Assembly: GCF_001949145.1 (NCBI RefSeq)
Contig: NW_019091593.1
Location: 98,101 to 162,100, forward strand
Source: Acanthaster planci
Lineage: Eukaryota; Echinodermata; Asteroidea; Valvatida; Acanthasteridae
Direction: 5' to 3'
Length of the DNA: 64,000 nt
Under the pieces are notes generated by a model, which had not been told where the DNA came from, did not search any database, and was given only the letters and a program-made list of their open reading frames with translations. Numbering within the stretch: position 1 is the stretch's first letter; each line of letters starts with the position of its first letter. This document shows positions 46,226 to 57,400 of the stretch, piece after piece. A program made the position numbers and the translations under genes.

Positions 46226-47795
46226 GTCAACTCGCCTCCTGGCCCGCTTGCCCCTTACTGACTCACCCCTTACTGACTCACTCCCTTGCCAACTCGCTGC
46301 CTGACAATCTTGCCCCTTACCATCTCGCCCCTTTGCCAACTTTCCCCCCAGACGAGTCGCCCCCCAGCCGAGTCACCCTTTCGCCAAATTGACCCCTGGC
46401 AAACTTGCCTCCTAACCAAGTTGCTCCCTCAGAGGAGAGTCCGCAGGTCATTAACTATATTTCTAATTGTCCTTACAGAAGGCGGGATAATAATTATAAA
46501 TTAAGAAAATAATGATGGTCGTATATATTACCGCTAATGGGTCATTAGGGAGGCATTCCCATAAGAATGTGCACAAAATCTCTCCAAATTTACTGTCCGA
46601 TAATTAAATATTCCCCAGTCTGATCTTAACCAAACTTTGTATGTTTCAATTTAGACCCTAATCTATCATCTCTCAAAATTTGGACGGTAAAATTCGGCCT
46701 CCTTCTGGTAGTTTGAAAATAGGGAGACACCGAAATGTCTCCCTAAAAGCCAATGTCTCCCTAATGCTAAAAAATTTACCACAAAATGTCTCCCAAATGA
46801 CCTATTTGTACATATAACTTGGTTGTAATAAAACAAGACAAACACAGCTTAAAGTTGAGAGCAAAGAACATTTTATTTAAAGGAACCAGGAAATGCATTT
46901 TTCTTAGAATCACTTTTTGTGTATCTCTGTACTCTTTTTCTATGTATGAAGACTGTTCAACATCTTTTTGAGGTAGGTGAACTGAATGGTGTGCTTTTTC
47001 AAACATCAAAGATTCACCAAGCATTTTTGGACAAGAGAGGGTGCTTTTGCTTTGATGTAAATGCAGAAAGACATGGTTCAGGTTGCATGTTTTCATGTTC
47101 AAATTGTAAACCCTGAATTTGCTATCTGGGACATTTCTGTGAAAAGAATTTTTGCTGGATTATTGCCAATATGATACACTTACATAGCAATAAATTGCCA
47201 AAGAAAATGAAATCTGCCATTGCAGTGGTTAAAAAATCTAGAAATCAACATTGATATTCTGTGCCTTGGATGACATCATAGTTCTGATCATGAATATGCA
47301 AATATGCAGTAGCATAAAAACCAAAAAAAACCATCAAACTATGGGTTAAAATTGCAAACCAAAAAATTAAGATAAGGTTAATTGAAACCCAAAGATGCAA
47401 TTTCAAGGATTTTAGTAAAATTTATCAAACTATTTCTATTTTCTGGTTCCTTTGAATTATACTTAGAGTGAAATTTACAGAAAATCAGTTGCACAGAACA
47501 ATTTAAATACAAGCAGGGGGGCCTACGCTTAACGTGCTTTACAATCAGTCATTCAATCGAACACAAGTTGATTGAATAATTCTCAATAAATTAGGGTGAA
47601 TTCTTCAATACCCCCCCTCTGCCATGCCTGCCAGGCCACTTACAATGTAGGCTTATTACTTGGAAATGTAGATGGCCTAATTAACCAGCGGACTCTCCTC
47701 TGAGGGGCGAACTAGTCAGGAGGCTATTTTGCAAGGTGGCAACTCGGTCAGGGGGTGAATCAGTGAGGGACGAGTTGGCCAGGGGTTGAGTTGAC
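46226..47795. mobile_element. TU-like foldback element with 15-bp repeat arms
   Basis: Left arm 46226-46462 is built of about 14 units near 15 bp, for example tactgactcacccct and taccatctcgcccct. The right arm 47673-47795 carries the same units inverted (gacgagttggccagggg, gtgaatcagtgaggg). Both inner edges share ctcagaggagagtccgc and its complement. This fits foldback transposons; sea urchin TU elements are described with 15-bp outer repeats (from memory). Another inverted-repeat element, 46879-47453, lies inside. Confidence 0.75.
46879..47453. mobile_element. 575-bp element with AAAGGAACCAG termini
   Basis: Left aaaggaaccaggaaatgca and right, reversed, aaaggaaccagaaaatag are inverted. Nested in the foldback element; a diverged relative is at 23985-24490. 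No coding capacity. Confidence 0.72.
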
Positions 47796-48026
47796 AATCA
47801 CACTGACCTCCATTCATAAAATAATGAAAATTAGCCTGACTACATGTACATGGACTATGCAGGTTATTTAATATTAAACAATAGGCCTAGGCCTACATGT
47901 ACTATTAATTTAAGTTGGTAATTTCTACGATCACAAACGTGCAATTTCACCTCCTTTGATTCCTCGTAAACAGTAAACAGAGTCGTAGGAGTAGACCTAA
48001 ATCAATGAAAAACTCAAACCACTTAC

Positions 48027-48120
48027 GACTCGACTAGCAACTTCACTGTCGTCAGAGCTGGAGGCCTGGGGGGTGGTGCCGTAACATGTACAGCGAGCGC
48101 TGCCATTAAAACGCCCTCTA
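48027..48120 (-). other. Candidate non-coding first exon of gene B
   Basis: On the minus strand a GTAAGT donor occupies 48026-48021, preceded by GC-richer sequence with no long frame. The next strong minus acceptor is at 45557, just ahead of the gene B start codon, so a 5'-leader intron of about 2.5 kb is plausible. The upstream edge is arbitrary. Inference from splice signals only. Confidence 0.3.
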
Positions 48121-48345
48121 GAGTTTATTCTGAAGAATGAAAAGCGGCCCCCGACGACACTGCACTAAAAAGACATGGTAACTTGTGTTGGGTTCCCAAC
48201 TACAGAATAGTTACGGCTGCGGCTAGAAACAACACACTATGCCTATCGCTCCCTGTCTGCCGCAGCCAGTAAGTCAGACGCGGCCTGTGATAAGGCCTAT
48301 CCCAAAGTTGATGCAAACGCGCTGGTTGAATGAGTTGGAGAGAAA
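48121..48345. promoter_or_regulatory. Possible shared promoter of gene B and CPT2
   Basis: About 225 bp between the candidate first exon of gene B (minus) and the proposed CPT2 start (plus). It is richer in CpG than the surrounding sequence (gcggcc, gacgac, acgcgg, aacgcg). I see no clear TATA box. Head-to-head order and short spacing are the main argument. Confidence 0.3.
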
Positions 48346-48426
48346 ATGGCTGGAATTTGCAAATTTCGTTCCACCATCGACATATCGAAGAAACACTGTC
48401 GACATGTATTTCTAAAGAGACTCAAG
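48346..48426 (+). CDS. CPT2: Proposed CPT2 exon 1: mitochondrial presequence
   Basis: 27 codons from ATG to an AAG|GTGAAG donor. [20 protein letters not shown] and the following VFLKRLK are strongly basic with one acidic residue, as expected of a matrix-targeting presequence. Phase 0 matches the acceptor at 52759. There is no homology evidence, and the intron would be 4.3 kb. Confidence 0.45.
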
Positions 48427-51400
48427 GTGAAGCTTCGAAAAGTGATTTCCCCCTTTTGTATCTGTGGTGTTCGTTCTAATCGTTCTTCGAAGCTTAGTCA
48501 ATGCAGTGCGGGGCTGGGGGATTGTACACTACAGTGTATACATGTACATGTAGGCTACTTGGGGACTCCCAGTTTTTTGATACTTTAACATTGCAAAACT
48601 GGAAGCTCCCCCCCCATACAAAAGTAATACTCTCTTTATTGCACTGATCCTATTTTTTCGAAATTTCAAATTGTAATTTGTGAGAAAATGTAGCTCTCTT
48701 AATCAAACCAGCCATGCAAATTTGAATCCTCCATCTAGGGGGGTCTATAGGCCTAGGCCTATGTGAGTATGTCAAACACACAAGTCCCAGTTTCCCCTCA
48801 TACTATCACATGCCTTAATTTCCCATAAAACTCAAAACCCTGCCCTTTTTTGACAACATCAACCTTACAGTTATTGAGCATGGCGTCACAGTCATCTACC
48901 CCCTGACCAAGGTCAATTAAAAAGAAACAAAATGTACATGTAGCTCTCCCTTCTGTCATATAAACAGGGTCCCCAAATTTACAATTCCCAGTAAATGCAT
49001 AGGCCTTACTTTTCACAATAGTATAAAGGCATCAAGGAAAGAAAAAAGGGGCAAACATTGCCCTTGTCCCTTTCCACAATACCTTTCCACAGTTGTGCAA
49101 AATCAGCCATGGGGTATTAGCGATAATGCTTATTGATCATTTTGATCATGTTGATCTTGTTGATGTACATGTAGGTTTAACCATGATAACATTAGGCCCT
49201 AATGCGGGTTGAATGACAGTGCATTTTATGCACAACCCTATGGGTGATTTATGGTGTTCTGTAGACAACATTGTGCGCCGTGTTGTGGCGTCACACTATG
49301 GTGTTACGTAGGGCTGAGCCAATTCGAATGGGCCTAATTCACTTTTCGAATATTCGACACTCAATTGAATATCCCAATATTCAGTTGTACCAACGGGCAG
49401 ATTGTTGATGAACAAACCATATACAAAATCAGTTGCAATAATGCACACCATTGTAATTAGTTATAATCACTTTAATTAACAAGGCCATGACTGAGAAAGA
49501 ATATCCTGTATTTCCGTCCACTGTCCACATGAAACATCTGCCCCAAAATGTTGTTATTTTGCAAAAAGTTATTATTTCAAAAAAATTGTTTTCCCGTCAG
49601 GAATGGTTAAAAATGGCTACAAAGTAAATCGGGAGTTCGTACGTTAATGCTGGTCTGCTTTCAAGGTCGGTTCCCTTTGCATGGAGGGGTACACATACTC
49701 ACTATCTATATACGGTACATGTACATGTATGTACACCAACTAATGAATAATGAATCCGGGGTGTTCATTCTCATGGCCTATGACATCTAGCTAGGAGTAT
49801 GAGCATCTGCAGCCACGATTTAGCAAGATTTACATGTAACAGACGAAAAATACTTCTTGCCCTATTGAAAATTTCTATTCCTTTTAAATTTTTTAATGAA
49901 TAATTTACTTGGTAATTCCAGAAATTAGGAGTCCAAAAGTGTGACATTTTGTGTCCCTGTTACATGTGACTATTCTTATTTGATATGGAAATATCACTGG
50001 AATTGATTTCAAATTATTACTATTTTGTTTGGCAGGTAATTTACATTAATTCATCACTCTTGGAAATTAGAAAATGTGTTCTGAACTTACAAAATCACAT
50101 GCCAGATGTGACAGGGACATAAAAAAAATGGACCCCTAACTTCTGGAATTACCCATTATTCTTTCACTTTTCGGATGAATCTGCTTTAAACAAGCCTCCA
50201 TATTGCAATTTTTCTCATTTAAAATAAAAGAAAATTCTCCCTTCCTTTTCATTAAGTTTGCATAGAATATTCAAAGTCAGAAAATAATATTTGAATATTT
50301 GATGATCAACTGAATATTCAGATATTCAGCGCAGCCCTAGTGTTACATGTACATGTACATACACATCATGGTGTCGCATTGCGCCATCTCCCATCCTGTC
50401 AAATCGTGCCGTTGGACCCCATACATGTAGTTCTGAGGGTATCATCGTTTCATCGTATCGCACCATTGCCTGTTTCTTCATCATGGTCATAGCTAATTAT
50501 AACAAAGTAAAACGTGACATTGTGTTACCCATCACATAGTACCATTATGGCCATAACCGGTCACATCCTGTCGCCGCATCACGTCTCGTTATCACCCGTC
50601 CATTGACTGTAGGTAGCACCCTTGATGAGAGAGGTAGCAGGGTGCAGAGGTATGATGCGACACAATGATGCGACTCATATTTGTCATCAATAGGACACTG
50701 TAGAGAAGTGTACCTGTAAAACACAAATCTTTTCCATTTTATTACATGCTTCAATTCTAACCATCCTCTTCTGAAATAGCATTTCTAGATTTGGAATAAG
50801 AATGCTTAGAAAATTAAAACTACAAAAATCCTTTCCAAGTGATTGCCAAGAATACCAGTTTTTGTCTTGGACTATGATTGTGAATATTAATGAGCTAGTA
50901 CTGGCCAATCAGAATCACAACTTCAAGCTCATTCACCTGCATTGACCAATCATGGCATTTTTTCAGCCAAATGTGACTGCTGCCTTTTGACAAAAAGACA
51001 ATTTCGCTTCTGAAGGGCAATTTTTTCTTTTTATACAAAATTTTGAACATTTTTTTGTTACATATATTTTGAAATTTTTTCTTGTATACCACTCATCTGT
51101 GACTTGATGAGCAGGTACCCAGTACTTAGAATGCATACTGCTAGAAAAAATTCAGTGGATGATTAACTGGTTCACATCCCATGTACATGTAGGTTTATGC
51201 ATAAAATGAATGGCTTGTTTGTCATCTAAGCCCCATAATGCATTGTTAACCTCAAAAAGGTTTATTATCAGACAACTCAACCATTGAAACAAATCAGCTG
51301 GTGGGATAACGCGACTGTGTACCAAGTTGTTTGTAAGACAAGTTGACTTTGACATGGAGACAACTCTTCTGTGCGGGGCATGTACTTAGCTTGAGTGTTC

Positions 51401-54400
51401 AACACGCGCGTGTACTCCATTCGTTTGCACTGCACTTTCTGGTTCACAGTGACGTCACACTTCGGTACTCTATGCTACTCCGGGGGCCACACCGTACATG
51501 TACATCAATACATAATAATAAGTAGTTGAAATACATTGTAATAAGGATGTTGTCCAACCTGGGCTAGCCTTGATGTCCACATTGCCTGTACAGGTACAAG
51601 TATACTCAAAATTTCTAACATCCAGTGTACTTGTATATGTAAATCTAGCCTCGTCCAATTCTGTGTACAAGATACTAGACTGTCCTAATCCTTGTTCACA
51701 CAGTTAGTTACATGTACATGGAAAAGGCAGAGCAGGTGGCAAACTCCATTATACTCTGTTTTTAGGACACAAACATTTCCTCTCCACGAAAATGAGAAAT
51801 GTGTCCACTTTTTGGATTCAAGATCCGGGAAATTTTCATTGTGTCCTTCTACACAATCATTGTTAGGGATTTGTCCTCAGGAGTCCACATTACTTTATAC
51901 GCTAAATGTGTAAAATGTCTGCCTGATTTATTTGAATAGATGCATCTACCCTTGGCATCTTGTGTTATGGAGTCTCATGGAGTCAGATACCTCAGGTAAG
52001 ATCATTTTGCTCAAGACAGCAGAGTTCTAAGTCCCACCTGTGTCTCTTTTTTGGTTTTGTGAATTCAAAGTGCAATACATGTAGAGCTGCGTTTCATGAA
52101 ACACACACACACACAAGTGTGTATTTGCCTGCAACTGGGGACCCCCTATTCCTCTTTTGTTTGTACTTTACCTTTTTTTGAAGACCACCCATATGTTTTG
52201 TACACAGTTGTCAATCGGGGACCCTCTGTCAATCGGGGACGTTATTGTCCTCTATTGTTCTAGGTCCCCAATTGAATGCAGAATCAAACTCATGTACATG
52301 TAAGGTACATCCCATACCGAAATTCAAGACATTTAAATACGATACAGAACCACTTAATAAATTTATTTGAATCTTCACTTGTAAACCTGGCATAGGAGCT
52401 ACCAATATGAACAGAACTCTAACAGCATAAATTATGATATGCCATCATGGTACTACTGCCCTCCAGAATGATCCTTGAATACATGTGATTGGCTCAACTG
52501 TATTGTCTGTTTAATCAAAGGTTCAGTCTGAGGAAAACTGTCATACAGAATAAGATGTGGGTTTTAACAAAAAACAGAACCAACTTTGCCACTGGTATCA
52601 TAGTTGTCAACAAGGCCCTGTTTTTAATGATTTGTAGTCTCCATGCAGTAAAGATATAAAAAAAGAAAAAATGGAATTCATTTTCAACATTTTACACATT
52701 TCTTCGGAACATGGGATGGTTTACTAAACAAGTGCACATGGAGGAGTCACATTTTTAGTATTTTTGGGCGATTCTGTGGCACAGCTCTGGCCCTGATCCC
52801 GACTTCCTCCATGAGTCCATCATTCCGACAATGCACTTCCAACGGAGTCTCCCCAGGCTGCCCATACCCAAGCTGGTCGACACCTGCCGCCGCTATCTGG
52901 CCTCTCAGAAACCGCTGCTGACGGAGGACCAGTTTGCCCACACCAAGGCCATGGTCGAGTCCTTTCGGCACAATGAAGGGCCCGGTGGGTATTACTCCAG
53001 AATTTGAGGACTCTTAATTGTGCATATGAGATTCCTGAAATGGAAAGAGAAGTACAGATATTGGTGTTTTCAAACAGTTAGACACATACCAGTCTAGTTT
53101 TTGGTTTCAAATCGAAATCTCTTGGCTTCACTCCTACAGTACATGTAGGTACTAAATATTGGGAAAAACTCTCCTTTACGAAGCGACAAAGTAAACTGGA
53201 ACTTGGCCAGTTACATGTAAATACTGAGGAGCTTGAGTTTGGCTTGTGAAAAATTTGGAATATTTTCTCCACTGAAGAAAGTGAAAATGGTCTGATTGCA
53301 TTTCGCTTGAATTTTCTGCTTGATGAGGTCCATGTCCAGACAGGCATCTGCTCTGTGCACCGTGGTGTTCCCAGGGCACTGTGTAATCATGTCGATGCGA
53401 TCCATATCTCACAGGTTGGCCACTGTTGGAAGAGACTAAACACTCATCAGCATAAGGAGAAGAGGCTTTTCCAACCTGGGCTCAATTTCATGGCTCTGCT
53501 TAACTGCAAGCAGAAAAGTCATGCTTACAATAGCAGAAAATATTGCTAACTATAAGCACCATTTTATGGCTGTGATTGGGATGGTTGTGCTTACTGTTGC
53601 AGACGCATCTATAGGCATTCCATTGTTTGTCACTATGTTAAGAAAACATTCTCTCCAAGGTAAGCGTACGCTTTGTCGTGACCACTGTTTACGTCTTTGT
53701 GAAATACACGGAGCCTCTGTCATGTCTGTTAGCATAAAATCTGCGCTTAGCTGTGCCATGAAATGAGGCCCTGTTCTTGTTATTACAGTTCGGTAATCAA
53801 TCAAGCAGCTCTGCTATTTAGTTGTAAAAGAGCTGGGTTTCTGGAACCTCATCCAATCACGAGCTTGCCCGTCCCATTTACAATCATTTTTAAACTTGCC
53901 ATGTGTGTAGAGATGTTTATTATGAATACATTTGTGAAGTTTCAGTGCTGTTGCACAGAGGATTTTCATTTTGTGGTCATTTATAGTTTGTTCTTTGACC
54001 TTTGTGCATTGACCATGTTGAGTGCGTGCCACAACCTTGGAAAAACTTCTAGTTTTGACCGATTTGTCTTGGACAAATGGTACATGGATGTCCAATTTTC
54101 TTGAAATTGGTGTTGAAACTGCCACAAAGCATCAGTGGAAAATTCCCAAAGGCTTGGAATGATAAAACATATGCATTGCGACAGTAACACAGAAAATGTT
54201 AGGGGGGGGGAATACCTAGTTCTTTTAGGGTTCACTGTTGATTCCTATATATACATGTACCTATATGTACAGTACCATGTTATTTCTCACTCTTCTGAAT
54301 CCTGATTTCAGTGATGTTTTAGCCATTATTTACTCTTAAACCACTTAGTACATAAATTTAGAGTGATTTCTGTGGAATCCTTTCAGATTTGGACATGCTT

Positions 54401-57400
54401 CTGAGGATAGAGGACAAGCAGAACAAGCATACCAACTACATCTCAGGTAAAGAAAGGGACAGCACACAAGCATGACAAGTTGAACATCGTAGTGTTCCTG
54501 TGGTATGCACGTGGTGTGGTATTGCTTGCAGAAATTGCCGAGAAAATTTCAGTTTTGTGTTTTAAGAGAGGAAGTAGCATTTCTTGCGTGCCACTGATGC
54601 GCATTTTTAATATATCTTTAATAGCTGTCTCCTTTGAGTGGCTTTGCTAGCAAGTAAACAAGTCTACTGCGAGCCATTTGGCTCATCAGGTCAATGTTTA
54701 TCTCCAGTTTCCTTGGCAACAAAGGACAGAGACCACATGCTTGTGAATTTTCCCATGGATGGGATATCAGTCCATTGCAGGTTGCTCCGCAGCTAATACC
54801 GGTACCCATTTATGCTTCTGGATGGAGGGAGGCAAGCAAGGGTTAAGTAGCTCGCCAAATGCTGCAACTTATAAAATGACACACAGCTGGATTCGAACCA
54901 CTGACCCTGTGGTCAAGAGTCGCAAACTTTAACCACTAGGCCACCTGCACCCCCTATGTTTTGTAATACCCAGAAAACACCTCCTTGTAAAAGTCTAATA
55001 CCACAATATGTACATAGTTTACTTTATTAAGCAGACTGCGTAACCCTTGGCACTGTAACTCTCCATGGGGCTTGAAATTTCAATTTGTTCACAAGTAAGT
55101 GATGCGTATTAAGAACAACAGCATGACTTCAACTTTTGTGTGAGTGAAATAGGAACATACACATTGATGAAATGCAGAGTTTATCCATGTCTCCTGCAGG
55201 GGCCTGGTTTGACATGTACCTGAAGGACAGGCAGTCCATAGTACTCAACTATAACCCATTCATCACTTACAACAATGACCCTAGACCAGAGAATATGGAC
55301 CAGGTAGGAATATGGACCAGTACACATACTTTATTGATTGGCATTAAGGGTACTAGTGTCATGCCAGAGGGACTATAGCACCAGTATGCTTTCTCAAGAA
55401 TTTGCCAGATGTTACCCCAAAGCTGTGGAATAATCATTCAGGTCTGGCTACACTTTTGCACTTCATAGAGACTGCAACATTTACATATTGGCCCTGAAAA
55501 GTCACAGTTTTTTTTCATTGTACCCCTATTAGCTGACACAGTCTCTCTGCTGGATGTTTCAAGGATTTTTCATCATGCCTCCAATATCACTTGTGCTACT
55601 AGTGCCCACAGTTATGGGCACAAAAGCCTAAAGTTCATTGCAGGAGATCACTTGTTTCTGGGACTCCAGATATGGTAGGCTGTAGTGTCAATTTTCCATG
55701 GAGGCTCACATGTTGAAGGGAGGCTAGCTGTACGTGTCAAGGTCTTTGGAGTTTGGTTAAGGCAGAGCAGTATTCACCTTCAACACAAATATGATATGTA
55801 CACCACTATCTTGTCTGTTTTACCCACTGACACTGCAGTAATACACATTCATTGCCTGACCAACATCACAAGACATTGTAGCCACCAATATGTGAAGTGT
55901 GTGAAATGCCAAGCTTGTGTTCATTCCTATCCCTGCGACACATTATGAGGAACATGAGAGTTGACACTCTTAGACAGTACCAAAGTGAATATGTCACATG
56001 CACAATTGTGTGTCAAAGGCATAAGCGTGAGAACCAGCACGTGAACCAGTGCTCACGTACTCTATTCATTTGCACCACACTTGCTGGTTCAAATGACATG
56101 TGGCTTTGGTACTCTATAAAGATACCAAGTTTGCAAATGATGTATTCATGTGCTCTCATTGACTCGATCTCTCTTCATTTGCAGCACAGTTCACCATGAT
56201 TAAGGTGTATTCAACATGTAGGAATTCAGGTGACAACACCATTTGAATTTGTTCTCAAGCCTAAAACAGCATAGTATGAATCATGGACTCATCAGTGGAT
56301 TTAGTTTTCCTTGTGTCCGTTTTGTTCCTTCTGACCCTAGTTTTGCATACATGTAACTAAACTGCCCCCGAGGGTTGCTATGTTCATGTAATTCCATTAA
56401 GGTCAATCTCCTTTTTTTCAGTTAATACGAGCAACAAATATGGTCATATCTGCTGCCAGGCTAATGAAGACAATGAGAGCTAATGTACTGGAGCCTGAGC
56501 TGTTTCATCTCAACCCCAAGAAGACAGACACAGATAGCTTCAAAAGGATGGCTAGGTGAAAGAAATTGGTTGCAGTTTTATCTTGACAGGTTACCATTGG
56601 AACCAGAAACCCCCAGATCTTGTATCCTGCTCTGGGTTAAGCAGGACTGAAATTGTCTGGCCTGACCTGGGGTTGGTCTGATAAAGTTGGTTCTGATGCC
56701 TGATACCTATCAGTCAGCTGCAAAGCTGCATTAGTTGGACAGAAATTCCAAAGGCTTCATTTGGCCAGGCCTATAATAGTTATGCCAGATGTGGTTGCTT
56801 GGTGGAAACTGGCCAAAGTTAACATGTATTGCAGCTGAATTGCATTTTTCAGTTTTCACATTACTTATACTCGTTAAACAGTCGGATGCCAGAATCAATC
56901 GCCTCCTACTATGCCATCCTCAACAAGGCCTTCCCTCTGGACATGAGCCAGTACTTCAGACTCTTCAATTCTTCCCGTGTCCCACTGTACGGGAGGGACG
57001 ACTTTGCCACAGATCCGACAGCCAAACAGGTGCTTGCGATTCGGAACGGCAACTTCTACACCTTTGACATCTTAGATAAGGATGGTAAGAATTGTCTCAG
57101 TTTAGCTGTGGCGTAACTCCTCTTGCATCACTCTTTGGTATCCATACATGTGCATGTAAGTTATGCAGAAAGCCTGACAGGTCTGCATCTTTTGCCAAAA
57201 AAAGGCTTACTTATAGCTTAAGTGATATATTATATAATTAGATAAATTATGGAAATTAATTTTTCTGCCTTACTTTAGGAAAAAAATTTCTAAAATGGTA
57301 CTACCTATAGTCATGTGCCAAAGTTTAAGACCACCTGGATCATCTGGTCCTTCCTACCACCCAGTACCATTGCGAATGGTCCAAAATATGTCACACTCTT

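Larger units (their letters stand above)
45558..48026. other. Upstream of gene B coding start: probable leader intron
   Basis: No coding exon seen. Occupied largely by a foldback element (46226-47795) with another element inside. If the candidate first exon is right, this is the first intron of gene B. Confidence 0.5.
48427..52758. other. Proposed CPT2 intron 1
   Basis: 4.3 kb without recognised exons. Contains the hAT-like element with a nested MITE, the CRE-containing repeat copy 2 and a short CA run near 52100. Confidence 0.45.
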
